This document shows, in pieces, positions 23,913-34,082 of a stretch of DNA of 64,000 nucleotides (within the stretch, counting starts at the first letter, position 1; every line of letters begins with the position of its first letter). The notes under the pieces were generated by a model. The model was not told where the DNA came from, ran no database searches, and was given only the letters and a program-made list of their open reading frames with translations. The position numbers were made by a program, and so were the translations under genes. Source of the DNA: an uncultured Flavobacteriaceae bacterium. GTDB taxonomy: Bacteria > Bacteroidota > Bacteroidia > Flavobacteriales > Flavobacteriaceae. The stretch lies in assembly GCA_947494695.1 (NCBI GenBank), contig CANLWB010000010.1, forward strand, positions 160,575 through 224,574. Direction: 5' to 3'.

Positions 23913-24597
23913 GTATGCCTTTAATTACAGAAGTCCTGTCGTTTTGTAATATATTATAGTTTGTTTGTTCTAAAAGTTTCTCTGCGACTTCTATTCTGCC
24001 TTTAGCACCATGTTCCATAATATATTCCAGTTCTTCAGGTTTTAACAAAATAACATTAACCATTAGAATGTTTTCAATACTGAGTTCGAGATCTTTTGGC
24101 ACGATACGGTTTTCTAAGCCTAATAACACGCAACAAGCTCCGTTTTGGTCGATAAAACTTTTAGGAATACCGTTCCCATCAACAGTTAGAGATATGTACC
24201 GATATTTGTTTAACGTGCCTATTACATTGGGGTTTGACGCTGCGGTGCTACTTACCTGTTGAAGTAGTTTAAACTCCCATGAATCTATTATAGAGGGAAT
24301 GTCATGGTATTTATTTGGGGTTATTGTATATAACTCCAGACCCAATCCGTTGTATTTTTGATTGTCTTCATTCGAATCGAAATCATCATAGGGATCACTT
24401 AAGCCATCGGTGGCAATAATGGTATGCGTATTTGTTTTTATTCCTATATGGGCTTGTCTTAGTGACGGCCATTTAGGTCCTCCCATGAATGTGGGGTTAA
24501 TTAAATTTGAAATGACATCGGGATATAATTCTCCAATCGATTTCCAAAATGTTTCTCTTTTTTTGCATGAAAGGTCAAAGTGTTCCTGATAATGCAT
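23896..24597 (-). CDS. SUFU-like (suppressor of fused domain) protein
   Basis: A 233-residue soluble protein with the features of bacterial SUFU-domain proteins: GLGLELYTITP in the middle, followed by GNGIPKSFIDQNGACCVLLGL. SUFU is one of the recurring immunity superfamilies in polymorphic-toxin and polyimmunity loci. It is the first gene of a two-gene operon with the GAD-like/DUF1851 protein. Assignment rests on motif resemblance. Confidence 0.6.
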   Translation of the reverse strand: MHYQEHFDLSCKKRETFWKSIGELYPDVISNLINPTFMGGPKWPSLRQAHIGIKTNTHTIIATDGLSDPYDDFDSNEDNQKYNGLGLELYTITPNKYHDIPSIIDSWEFKLLQQVSSTAASNPNVIGTLNKYRYISLTVDGNGIPKSFIDQNGACCVLLGLENRIVPKDLELSIENILMVNVILLKPEELEYIMEHGAKGRIEVAEKLLEQTNYNILQNDRTSVIKGIHDERI

Positions 24598-25576
24598 TGT
24601 GTGTTTTTAAAAGTTATAGAACTAAGATGTCATTACAAATAGTGTTCCATATGGTGAATGGTTATGTTAAACTAATATTAATGTTAGGTAGTTCTAATAG
24701 GTTTTAAAAAAACAAACTAACAACCACAAAATCATCAAATAACATAAGAAGTTATGTTTTTAGGCATAGTTTTGCTTATTATTTTAAATGAAAATGGCTG
24801 TGACTCGCGTTGTTGATAGGGCTCTGAGGTATCAAAATTTGATCGTTATCAAAACCTATTTATTAAGATATTCATATATAAATGGGTAGAATTTTTATTT
24901 AGCTTTCTATGTCCATTGTGTTACTCCGCCTTGTTGAGAATATTAAGCTACTTATCAATGGAAACTAATTAAATACGGTCTCCCAATTACGCGGGTTTAC
25001 CACTACTTTGCCTCCCTTCTAAGATGTTGAGATCGATATCAAAATCTAAATTAAGCCCATTTATGTAAAAAAACGGGTTGTATTTAACAGTTTTGGTTAT
25101 GTGATTCTCAATAAATATCGAAATTCATTGTCATGTCGATGGGCTAGAATTATAAGAGAGAGAAAGCTCTTTTTTAAAAAATAAGATGCTAAACAAAAAC
25201 TGAACACGCCTTTTTATTTAATAGACCAGACGATCTTCTTCGAATTTTGGTAATTCCACTGAAATTCTATTAAATGCTGTAATTATTGACAATACCAGAA
25301 ATTTATAATGATAATAAAAACTTAACATAATAAATTTTTTTAATAAAAAATAATACTTGATGAAATACATGAATGAACATCTATGCTCTAATGATAAAGG
25401 CCAGATGAACGAAACAAAAAGTTTTGTGTCCAGTTTTTATTGAGGGTGTGTTTTGCTAGCTATGATTGGTAATTTGATAATTTTATCTCTGCATAATTAT
25501 TAAAAACTAAATATTAAACCTGTTTTGATATCATATTCTTACTGATATTAAAATACTAACTACCTAATTCATTATT
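24598..25576. other. Long spacer upstream of the SusC gene
   Basis: Almost 1 kb, A+T-rich, between divergent genes. It holds one coding relic on the minus strand (listed separately). The SusC promoter should lie in the last ~150 bases, but no unambiguous -33/-7 pair was seen. Confidence 0.45.
24965..25124 (-). pseudogene. Coding relic, unknown family
   Basis: One frame reads VKYNPFFYINGLNLDFDIDL then NILEGRQSSGKP, and after a one-base shift RNWETVFN and a stop. The amino-acid texture is coding-like, but a TGA interrupts the frame upstream and the frameshift separates the last residues. I read it as the 3' remnant of a lost gene. Confidence 0.4.
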
Positions 25577-28500
25577 ATGAAAGGACAAAAACTAAGATTG
25601 ATTAAAGTAAACGCCTTGCTGCTATTCCTAACTTTTGGGATGGGCTGGGCGCATGCACAAGAAGCTATTTCAGGTATGGTTTCAGATGAGCAAAAAATGC
25701 CCTTAGGGGGAGTTTCCATTATTGTTCAAGGTACCAAAAAAGGGACGGTGACAGATTTTGATGGTAAATATTCCATTTCTGCAGCGGCTGGCGAAACCTT
25801 ATTGTTTTCATATCTGGGCTTTAAAAGTGTAAAGCGGGTTGTTACTGCAAACAACAACACCATAAACGTGCTACTGGAGGAAGACTCACAAATTTTGAGC
25901 GAAGTTGTAGTCGTGGGTTATGGAACACAAAAGAAGAAAGAAGTCACAGGAGCTGTCGCCAAAGTTACCGCAGCAGAGATTGCTGAGTCGCCGGTATCAG
26001 ATGTTGTTGCGGCACTTCAAGGTCGAGTTGCTGGTGTTAACGTTCAAGCTGCCAGTGGTCGCCCTGGAGAGGCGGCGAATATTCAAATTCGTGGATTACT
26101 AACGCTAAGCGGAGAGGGAGGCGAACCACTATATGTTGTGGATAATATTCCTCAAGAAGGTAATCCTAATATTGCACCCGAGCAGATTGAGTCCATAGAC
26201 ATCTTAAAGGATGGTGCTTCGGCTTCTGTTTATGGTGTACGAGCTGCTGGTGGTGTAATCTTAATTACCACTAAACGAGGTAAAGCTGGAAAAATGCAAG
26301 TGGATATTTCTACGTATACTGGTATCCAAAACATTACTTCTGGACCAGCGCTGGCAAATACAGCAGATCACCTTTACATTAGAGAAACAACGGCTGAAGC
26401 AGCTGGGGGTGAGCCAATCACATTTTTCCTAGATGCTAATGCATTAGATTGGGATACGAATTTTGTGGAAGAAGTAACAAATAATAATGCTATAATTCAA
26501 AATGTCACTGCCAATATCTCTGGTGGTGCTGAGAATTTGACATTTAATTTTAACACCAATTATTTTAAACAAGATGGTGTAATTAAAGGTTCAGACTTCG
26601 ATAGATTAACCAATAGATTAACGGGGCAATTTACTAAAGGGAAATTCAAAGCTTTCGGATCTATAAGTATGACTCAAGAAAATAGAAACCAAGAACCTTT
26701 CAATTTTTATCAACTTGGAGTTGGTCAATTACCTCATACTAGACCGTTTGGTGAAATAGAGTCTCGAGGTAATGCCGTCGTGCTGGATGCTGAAAACGAA
26801 GTGTTTTTTAGTTTCTTATCCAGGCAATTGGATAATGTAGATGAAAGAGAAAACGATAATTATAGTTTGGCGCTTAACCTAGAATATGAAATTGCAAATG
26901 GGTTAAAGTACAAGTTAAATATGGGGCGTAACCAATTTAACTTTTTTAGAAAGTTCTTTCAACCACAATATTTAGCTGTTGATAGAAATGGAGAGCTTAA
27001 TGAATCGGCTTCCAGACTCAATGCGTCTTTACAGGAATTTTACAATTTCGCCAAAAGAGAAACCATTGAACATATCTTAAATTATAAGAAATCATTTGGT
27101 AAGCATAACTTAGACCTTTTAGCGGTTGCTTCTTATGAAAGGTTTGAAAATAGGAATATTTCTGTGGGCGTATTGTTTGACGATATAGCTTCTAATGACG
27201 TTCAAGTATTATCAAACGGGGCAGACGGAATTAAACCTACAGGTGTTAATTTTAAAAATACCATTGCAGGTAAACTAGCAAGGGTTCAGTATAATTATGA
27301 TGGTAAATACCTGTTATCGGCAAGTTACAGGAGAGATGGCTCTTCAAGATTCCCTAGTAATAACAGGTATGCTGATTTCTTTGGGGTATCTGCAGGTTGG
27401 AATGTAAGTGATGAAGATTGGTTTAATGTTGAAGGCATAAACACCTTAAAACTTAGAGGAAGTATTGCAGAGACAGGGTTTAATGGTATTGGAGACTATA
27501 GATTCCAACAGCTTATTGAAACAGGGGTAAATTATCCTTTTGGATCTAATGAAGATGTTGTATTCGGTCAAGTTCAAAGACAATACAGCAATCCAGATGT
27601 GGCTTGGGAAACTACGATTTCCAGAAATATTGGTGTTGAAATAGGACTTTTTAACAATAAATTAAACATCACGGCAGACGTGTATGAAAATGATAAGGTA
27701 GACATGTTGATTAACCAACGTTTAGCACCATCTACCGGTACATGGCAACCATTTGCTGAAGGCGCGTATAATACAATCCCAGTTAATGCAGGAAACATGG
27801 TTAATAGAGGGATTGAATTAGCAATAAACTTTAACGATCAAATAGGTGAAGATTTTAAATACAGCATAGCTGGGGTGTTCTCTAAGAATGAAAATGAAGT
27901 TACAGAACTAGCTGGTGTTACACGAGGGTTTGCAAATGGTTTTATAAACGTAAATCGTCCAACAGGAGAGGCCACTACATTTCTTGAGGTAGGACGTGAG
28001 GCTTATGCTTTTTTCCTATTTCAACATGATGGGGTAATTAAGTCGACCGAGGAATTATTAGAGTATCAACAATTAGATTTTTCAAGTGGGGTTGTAAGTG
28101 CACCGCAAGTTGGTGATATGCGCTATAAAGACACCAATGGTGACGGGGCTTTAACTGAAGATGATAGAGTGTATTCGGGATCAGGTATTCCAGAATTTGA
28201 TGTGGGATTAAACTTTAACCTGAATTACAAAAACTGGGATTTGGCATGTCAAATGTTTTATTCTTACGGGGCAGAAATTTATAACGGCGGTAAGAACATT
28301 GCTTACACTTTTGGACGTCATCAAGATCAGGTATTTCAATGGACACCTCAAAATCCGAATTCTGATATTCCAACATTTAGAGAAACATCTGGCCATTCTA
28401 ATATTAAGCCGGCATCAGATTTTTGGTTAGAAGACGGTACGTACCTTAGAGTTCGAACACTTTCTATAGGTTATACGGTTCCAGGAACGGAAAAGATTGG

Positions 28501-28669
28501 AATTGAGAAATTTAGAGTGTATTTAAACTCATTAAACCCATTTACTTTTACTAAATACAATGGATATGATCCTGAAGTAGGAGGTAATGGTTTAACTAAT
28601 AGAGGGATAGATTTCGGTAATTACCCGGTATCACGTCAATTTATGATGGGATTCCAATTAAGTTTTTAA
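25577..28669 (+). CDS. SusC/RagA-family TonB-dependent outer-membrane transporter
   Basis: A 1030-residue outer-membrane protein that imports oligosaccharides using TonB energy. In order: signal peptide (ends AHAQ), a carboxypeptidase D-like domain (about 30-110, GTKKGTVTDFDGKYSI), a plug with VVVVGYGTQKKKEVTGAV and QIRGLLTLSGEG, then the beta-barrel ending in FMMGFQLSF with the terminal aromatic residue. Its SusD partner starts four to thirteen bases downstream. Together with nearby GH16 and GH5 genes it forms a polysaccharide utilisation locus. Confidence 0.96.
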   Translation: MKGQKLRLIKVNALLLFLTFGMGWAHAQEAISGMVSDEQKMPLGGVSIIVQGTKKGTVTDFDGKYSISAAAGETLLFSYLGFKSVKRVVTANNNTINVLLEEDSQILSEVVVVGYGTQKKKEVTGAVAKVTAAEIAESPVSDVVAALQGRVAGVNVQAASGRPGEAANIQIRGLLTLSGEGGEPLYVVDNIPQEGNPNIAPEQIESIDILKDGASASVYGVRAAGGVILITTKRGKAGKMQVDISTYTGIQNITSGPALANTADHLYIRETTAEAAGGEPITFFLDANALDWDTNFVEEVTNNNAIIQNVTANISGGAENLTFNFNTNYFKQDGVIKGSDFDRLTNRLTGQFTKGKFKAFGSISMTQENRNQEPFNFYQLGVGQLPHTRPFGEIESRGNAVVLDAENEVFFSFLSRQLDNVDERENDNYSLALNLEYEIANGLKYKLNMGRNQFNFFRKFFQPQYLAVDRNGELNESASRLNASLQEFYNFAKRETIEHILNYKKSFGKHNLDLLAVASYERFENRNISVGVLFDDIASNDVQVLSNGADGIKPTGVNFKNTIAGKLARVQYNYDGKYLLSASYRRDGSSRFPSNNRYADFFGVSAGWNVSDEDWFNVEGINTLKLRGSIAETGFNGIGDYRFQQLIETGVNYPFGSNEDVVFGQVQRQYSNPDVAWETTISRNIGVEIGLFNNKLNITADVYENDKVDMLINQRLAPSTGTWQPFAEGAYNTIPVNAGNMVNRGIELAINFNDQIGEDFKYSIAGVFSKNENEVTELAGVTRGFANGFINVNRPTGEATTFLEVGREAYAFFLFQHDGVIKSTEELLEYQQLDFSSGVVSAPQVGDMRYKDTNGDGALTEDDRVYSGSGIPEFDVGLNFNLNYKNWDLACQMFYSYGAEIYNGGKNIAYTFGRHQDQVFQWTPQNPNSDIPTFRETSGHSNIKPASDFWLEDGTYLRVRTLSIGYTVPGTEKIGIEKFRVYLNSLNPFTFTKYNGYDPEVGGNGLTNRGIDFGNYPVSRQFMMGFQLSF

Positions 28670-28682
28670 AAAAATGACTATT

Positions 28683-30410
28683 ATGAAGAAAATTAAAAAC
28701 AACTTAATAAAGCTTACACTACTTTTTGCATTTGTTTTAACAGGATGTAACGAAAGTGTATTTTTAGACGAAAAGAATCCAAATTCTATCACACCAGAGA
28801 GATTTTGGAAGAATGAAGGACAATTTCAGTCAGCTCTTGCCACAGTATATGGCGCTTTGCAATACCGTTCCATTAGTGGAGCAGAGTTAGTACAGGAATT
28901 TGTGTTAGGAGATATAGGTGGTACAGAATCTTGGTATAGACCTTCTGCTTTTAGAAATCTTGCATTTAATGATGGTATTCTCCATGTCGTTGACAAATGG
29001 GAAGAATGTTACGTGGGGATTTTTAGAGCAAATCAAGTTATCGTTAACCTTGAAGCCGCAGATGAGGAAGTTATTGATGACGAGGCCAAAGCTCTTATAG
29101 AAGGCCAAGCTCGTTTTTTAAGAGCGTTCTTTTATTGGCAATTAGTCCATTCTTATGGAGAGGCAGTAATACATACGGATATTGCTCGTACTACTGAGGA
29201 TTTCAGTGAGCCTCTTTCTAGTATGGAAGAAGTAACAAATACGATCATCATTCCAGATTTACAAATTGCTATAGACAACCTTCCAGAAAGATGGGACGGA
29301 GTGGACGTAGGAAGAATTACTTGGGGTGCGGCAACTACTATGTTAGGTAAAGTACATCTTTTTGATGAAAACTGGTCTGAAGCTGCGGGACTATTCAAGG
29401 AAGTAATCGATTCTGGTATTTATGCTCTTACAAGAGATATTACAGATAACTTTTGGCATGAAAACGAGTTTAATGAGGAGTCTATTCTCGAGGTAAATTA
29501 TTCTTTTGATATTAACCCTGGTAACTCAGGTTTCCCTATAGATGATACACCTTTTAATACGGGGTCTGAATCTACAACGCTTTCTACGGAAATTGGTCGT
29601 TTGGGTGCAGGTGGATTCAACACGGTACTTCCAACATACAATCTTCATGAAATGTTTGTCTTTGATGAAGTAGATCCAGACAATCCAATAAACGATGATA
29701 ATGTTGAATCAAGAAGAATGAATGCCTCTATTGCACCTCAAAATGGTGAAGGTTTATGGTATCTAGAACCTTATGGCACCATCGGAGGATGGGGTGGCGG
29801 ACAAAGTGCTTACGTTAAAAAGCATTCTAACTGGTACCATCTTCCTGCCGAGCCAGCAGAAGGACGTGGCGGTATCAATTTCAGACAAATACGTTATGCA
29901 GATGTCTTATTAATGTACGCAGAAGCTATTATCAATGCTAGTGGCGACTTCATGACTGCTATGGAGTACATTGATATGGTAAGAAGTCGTGCCGGTGTGT
30001 ACACCTTACAACAATACATGGACATGAATGGTGGTATGTTCCCTCAGTTACATCGAAGCTTCCAAAGATATGGTGAATGGACCATGGTTGCGCCTAGTTC
30101 TGCAACTGTGTTAACACATATTCAACGTGTTGAAAGACCATTAGAACTATGTTATGAAGGACATAGATGGAAAGATTTAGTTAGATGGGGAATTGTGAAA
30201 GACGTATTTGACGAAATGAGAAACGATGAAATGTGGCGTCAAGATAACTTTACTACAATTGGTGAAGGTGCTCCAGGGCAGCCTATTAGAATTAACGGAC
30301 ACATTAGACCCGATTACACTGTTGCTCAGCGTGTTTATGACCCTAACCAACATGATTATTTCCCGATCCCGAGTACAGAAATACAATCAAATGAGGTATT
30401 CAATAGATAA
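28683..30410 (+). CDS. SusD/RagB-family glycan-binding lipoprotein
   Basis: Surface lipoprotein of ~575 residues; the second Met gives the best signal (KKIKNNLIKLTLLFAFVLTG then Cys). SusD proteins cap the SusC barrel and bind glycan. Family signatures: NPNSITPERFWKNEGQF near the N-terminus, TPR-like helices (ARFLRAFFYWQLVHSYG), FRQIRYADVLLMYAEA and ERPLELCYEGHRWKDLVRWG. It ends with DYFPIPSTEIQSN. It is tightly linked to susC, giving a standard SusCD transport pair. Confidence 0.95.
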   Translation: MKKIKNNLIKLTLLFAFVLTGCNESVFLDEKNPNSITPERFWKNEGQFQSALATVYGALQYRSISGAELVQEFVLGDIGGTESWYRPSAFRNLAFNDGILHVVDKWEECYVGIFRANQVIVNLEAADEEVIDDEAKALIEGQARFLRAFFYWQLVHSYGEAVIHTDIARTTEDFSEPLSSMEEVTNTIIIPDLQIAIDNLPERWDGVDVGRITWGAATTMLGKVHLFDENWSEAAGLFKEVIDSGIYALTRDITDNFWHENEFNEESILEVNYSFDINPGNSGFPIDDTPFNTGSESTTLSTEIGRLGAGGFNTVLPTYNLHEMFVFDEVDPDNPINDDNVESRRMNASIAPQNGEGLWYLEPYGTIGGWGGGQSAYVKKHSNWYHLPAEPAEGRGGINFRQIRYADVLLMYAEAIINASGDFMTAMEYIDMVRSRAGVYTLQQYMDMNGGMFPQLHRSFQRYGEWTMVAPSSATVLTHIQRVERPLELCYEGHRWKDLVRWGIVKDVFDEMRNDEMWRQDNFTTIGEGAPGQPIRINGHIRPDYTVAQRVYDPNQHDYFPIPSTEIQSNEVFNR

Positions 30411-30427
30411 TTAAAAAAGTGCTTAAG

Positions 30428-32011
30428 ATGAAAAAAATAAATTATATAATTGCGATCTTCATAACAACCTTACTTGTTGTAAGTTGTGCGGAAGATCTCG
30501 CAACAGATACACAAGACACAAACCATAGAATAATTGTAACTTCTGAAATGGATTACGAAAATAAAGTGGCTATTGCGGGTCACATTGATTTCGGTGATAT
30601 TTCTAGAGGTGTTGTAACAAGAACATGGGCTGTACCAAACGACCCGAGTATTGCAAAGATTTGGGGTGAAGATGGAAATACCTCTAGCAAAAACGTTATT
30701 AAAGCTTTGTTCTATAAGCCAGGTGAATATAACGTTACTTTAAGCCAAACTTTTGGTGGGAATGTTTTCCCGAATGATGATAGTGCAGAACCAATTAATG
30801 GTAGGGAACTGGATACGACAATTGTGGTTACCGTTCTAGATTCTTTACGAGCGAATCTTAAATTGTATTACATAAATGAAGATGGGACTACTGGCGATGA
30901 GCTGCTTTTGGCAGATAACGCGGAAAATGAACTTACAGCAAGTAAATCGGTAAGGCTTACATTTACTGCTGCAGGCGAGCCAGATAATGTTACCTGGACT
31001 TCAAATGGTGGGAAACCAGATAGAATCCAAACGGAGGAAAACGAGGTGGATATGCGATTTAATAAATTAGGTTCTTGGGACTTAGACTTTTTAGCTTCAA
31101 GATTTCGTCCCCGTGATGCAGATACCCTTTCGTTTGAAAAAATCATAAAGGTTATTCCTTCTACGGAACCTGTAGTTTTGGAAGGCGTATTTGAAAAAGA
31201 TGGTTTTGTTGCGTTACAGTTTAGTAGAGATATGGATCCAATCAGTTTAGATGCTTCCAACTTTACTGTGAGGCTTGAGCATGAGGGTAGCCCTATTAGT
31301 TCAACAGTAGCCAATGTTATCTTGGATGAAGACGAAAACAATATTGTACTACTTGAATTAGATGCTGAGCGTATGTATGATGATGATGTTGCATTTGTAT
31401 CTTATAACCCTGGAAGTCTTAAGACTGCCGATCAAGTTGATGCCGATGAATTTACTGATATTGAATCTGTACCATTTAACACAAACCTCTATGAGTCTAC
31501 TAATTTTGACTTTGGATGTGAATCCACTACAGCACAAAATAATGGTGACGGAGACTGGCCTTATCAAAATTGGGGCGGTAACTGGGGCGAATATGATATC
31601 GACATAAACTCTAATCTACCACATTCGGGTGCGCAAAGTATGGAAATTACTATGAGACCTAACGGAGGATGGATTCTTGGAGGTAGTGGTAATTTCCAAT
31701 TAGTTGTTGGTCAAGAATACGAATTGGGCTATTGGGTATATGTTGATAGTGATTTAAGTGGTGCACCTACTGGTACTGCAACTTCAGACATTAGATTCTA
31801 TGCTTCAAATTGGGCTATGGCAGATTTGGGTATTAGTAACTTAGATCCCTCGTTTCCAACAGGAGAATGGATTTACCAAAAGTTCTATATTAAATCTACC
31901 ACGGATGCCGAGATTACTTGGTTAATTAGGGGTAATAATGAAAATAATGCTAATCCGCTTAAGTTATACTTAGATGACTTTTTCTTAGCTGCAGTTGAAT
32001 TAAGACCTTAA
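30428..32011 (+). CDS. PUL surface lipoprotein, probable glycan-binding protein
   Basis: About 527 residues with lipoprotein signal MKKINYIIAIFITTLLVVSC. The N-terminal region contains PKD-like strands (DISRGVVTRTWAVPNDPSI, KPGEYNVTLSQTFGG). A middle Ig-like region follows (FEKDGFVALQFSRDMDPISLD). The C-terminal ~170 residues form a jelly-roll carbohydrate-binding-like domain (PHSGAQSMEITMRPNGGWIL, YLDDFFLAAVEL). Its position directly after SusD matches SusE/F-type surface glycan-binding proteins. No catalytic motif is seen. Confidence 0.8.
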   Translation: MKKINYIIAIFITTLLVVSCAEDLATDTQDTNHRIIVTSEMDYENKVAIAGHIDFGDISRGVVTRTWAVPNDPSIAKIWGEDGNTSSKNVIKALFYKPGEYNVTLSQTFGGNVFPNDDSAEPINGRELDTTIVVTVLDSLRANLKLYYINEDGTTGDELLLADNAENELTASKSVRLTFTAAGEPDNVTWTSNGGKPDRIQTEENEVDMRFNKLGSWDLDFLASRFRPRDADTLSFEKIIKVIPSTEPVVLEGVFEKDGFVALQFSRDMDPISLDASNFTVRLEHEGSPISSTVANVILDEDENNIVLLELDAERMYDDDVAFVSYNPGSLKTADQVDADEFTDIESVPFNTNLYESTNFDFGCESTTAQNNGDGDWPYQNWGGNWGEYDIDINSNLPHSGAQSMEITMRPNGGWILGGSGNFQLVVGQEYELGYWVYVDSDLSGAPTGTATSDIRFYASNWAMADLGISNLDPSFPTGEWIYQKFYIKSTTDAEITWLIRGNNENNANPLKLYLDDFFLAAVELRP

Positions 32012-32040
32012 AAATATTATTTTAGTTTAGTTAAAAAAGG

Positions 32041-32069
32041 CCTGTCTATAATTGTAGACAGGTTTTTTT
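32041..32069 (+). terminator. Intrinsic terminator of the SusCD operon
   Basis: Perfect 8-bp stem CCTGTCTA / TAGACAGG with a six-base loop followed by seven T residues, 29 bases after the last PUL stop codon. Confidence 0.9.
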
Positions 32070-32153
32070 ATTAAAAATATGTCTCATCCTGAAATAGCGT
32101 TACACTAAATTCAAAGTGTAATGGAAAACAAACTATGTATTACAGATTATGTT

Positions 32154-32221
32154 CTAAATTTACTCAAAACGAAAATGATGGGTATAGTGCAAAAAAAGCA
32201 CATTTTATTGAGTAAATTTAG
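32154..32221. repeat. Inverted repeat, 14-bp arms
   Basis: CTAAATTTACTCAA (32154-32167) and its exact complement TTGAGTAAATTTAG (32208-32221) flank a 40-base spacer. The arrangement resembles a tiny inserted palindromic element; no transposase or target duplication was recognised. Confidence 0.5.
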
Positions 32222-32272
32222 GATGTATATGGGATAAGTATCGCTTTAGAAAGAAATACTTCACGAACATGA

Positions 32273-32380
32273 AGGAACTTAAATTGGTTACACTATATAA
32301 GCCATGGTACGAAAGAAGAGCTAATTAAATCTATTGGAGTAAACCATAATTATATTGATGTTTTCAATAGATTATTTTAA
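32273..32380 (+). pseudogene. Short coding relic, unknown family
   Basis: The frame reads LNWLHYISHGTKEELIKSIG then VNHNYIDVFNRLF and stops. It has coding-like composition, no start and an in-frame stop just upstream. Probably the 3' stub of a lost gene in the spacer between the PUL and its regulator. Confidence 0.35.
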
Positions 32381-32474
32381 ATGAAAAATGGTATTAATAG
32401 CGTAAATTGAATACTATTTGTTTTTTGATGATTATGGATGTAATGTAAGTTGACTTTGTCTCTTTATAGGCCCT

Positions 32475-34082
32475 CTAAATCGCTGACATAAAGTCGACAA
32501 GGTTCATTCCCTTTTTTAATTTTAGTTTTTTTCTTAACCTGTATCTAGATGTATGTGCACTCTCTATTGTGATACCCAATAAAGAAGCCATCTCTTTACT
32601 AGAAAAGCCTAGTTTAACCAATGCACATAGTTTTAAGTCTGTTTGGCCTAAATCGGGGTATTTAGTTCGAATTTTATCATAAAAGCTTTGATTTACAGAA
32701 GTAAATCTAGCCTCAAACTCTTTCCAATTACCACCGGGAGAATTTTGAAAGCCATTAATCATATTCTGGATGGCCCGTTCATCGATGGTGTCACTTTTAG
32801 AAATACTTTCTTTGAGTTTAACTATGAATTTTTCTTTTTCGATCAATTGCAAGGCAGAAGCAGTAAGTTCTCGGTTTTTAAGCTTCATAACCTCATTGGT
32901 CTTTTCTTTTTCCAATTGGTGTTTTCTTCTTAAATTTCTAAAGAAAAGAATACCATACATGAGCATAAAAACAACAACAACTCCCATCAAAATATTTTGT
33001 AAAACGCCTATTCTTTTTTGATTTTCGAGCTTTTCAATTCGGGACTCTTTAAGTAGCGCTTTTTCTTTTTCTTTCTGAAGTCTATAGCTGTCTTTTATCT
33101 CGATTAAATGCTTGTTGTTTTTGCTACTCCGTCCAAATATTTTTTCGTTTAACTCTTGCGCACTATTTTTATAGTGAAAGGCTTCTTTGTAATCACCGTT
33201 ATTATAGTATAACTGAGATAATACCTCGTAATTAAATTGCTTATACCCCAAATGTTTGTTGTACATTTCCGAAAATTTAAGCGATTCTTTGTAATGTTTC
33301 ACACTCTCATCAAAGTTACCTTTCAGTTTGTATACCTCACCAATTAAATAATAGATTACAGTTAAGTATGATGGATCAGTTGTTTGGAAAAATGCTTCAG
33401 CCTCATTTAACTTGTTAAGGGCACCATCATGATCTCCACCCACCGCGGCATTATAATAAGCCCTCTCAGACTCCATATAGTGCGATGTCTCATTAGAGAT
33501 CTCATTATTATTATTAGGTCTCATTTTGTTTAGAGCTACCTGACAACTATCCAAATAGACCTTAGTCATAGTTAGGTCGTTATTTACGCGATAACAGTTC
33601 ACAATAGCAAAATAGTTACTAAACAAATAATCACCAGTAATTTTTTCTTGTTCAACTAAAGCTTTCTTAAGTTTAAGGGACATATTGAAATAGCGTAGCG
33701 ATTCTTCTTCTCTTCTATAGGAATTGTAAAGCCATCCCAATTCCTGGTAAATTCTGGCTTTAGAAATATTATCATTCGATAGGTCGGCTAGAATTAAGGC
33801 ATCCCAGTAGCCATCATATGACTTTCCATAATCCAGTACATTATCATACAATGCAGAAAGTTGACACAAGCTATTTATAAGGTTTATGGTGTCTTTTTCT
33901 GTAGAATAATAATCGATACCCATTTTTAGGTAATAAATAGCACTGTCTAAATTTTTAGCCGTTAGTACGTTCGCTTTATCAATATATTTATTGGTGCCAT
34001 AGGGTTCTTGTGCATCTACACATAAACACATTATAAACATAATAGCTCCAAGTATTCTTTGCAAAATCAAACGCTTCTCCAT
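32475..34082 (-). CDS. TPR-containing LuxR-type transcriptional regulator with membrane anchor
   Basis: A 535-residue regulator: signal-like N-terminus (IMFIMCLCVDAQ), periplasmic TPR repeats (about 35-320), one membrane helix (NILMGVVVVFMLMYGILFF, about 370), a cytoplasmic coiled coil and a C-terminal LuxR-like HTH (DLKLCALVKLGFSSKEMASL, then SAHTSRYRLRKKLKLKKG). This layout is frequent next to Bacteroidetes polysaccharide loci, where it couples an outside signal to transcription. It is convergent with the SusCD operon and probably controls it. Sensor ligand is unknown. Confidence 0.85.
   Translation of the reverse strand: MEKRLILQRILGAIMFIMCLCVDAQEPYGTNKYIDKANVLTAKNLDSAIYYLKMGIDYYSTEKDTINLINSLCQLSALYDNVLDYGKSYDGYWDALILADLSNDNISKARIYQELGWLYNSYRREEESLRYFNMSLKLKKALVEQEKITGDYLFSNYFAIVNCYRVNNDLTMTKVYLDSCQVALNKMRPNNNNEISNETSHYMESERAYYNAAVGGDHDGALNKLNEAEAFFQTTDPSYLTVIYYLIGEVYKLKGNFDESVKHYKESLKFSEMYNKHLGYKQFNYEVLSQLYYNNGDYKEAFHYKNSAQELNEKIFGRSSKNNKHLIEIKDSYRLQKEKEKALLKESRIEKLENQKRIGVLQNILMGVVVVFMLMYGILFFRNLRRKHQLEKEKTNEVMKLKNRELTASALQLIEKEKFIVKLKESISKSDTIDERAIQNMINGFQNSPGGNWKEFEARFTSVNQSFYDKIRTKYPDLGQTDLKLCALVKLGFSSKEMASLLGITIESAHTSRYRLRKKLKLKKGMNLVDFMSAI

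Noticed and set aside
30868..31341. 157-codon minus-strand frame inside the PUL lipoprotein gene
   Set aside because: Ser-rich antisense shadow with no signal or domain; the plus-strand gene is fully supported by its lipobox and position after SusD.
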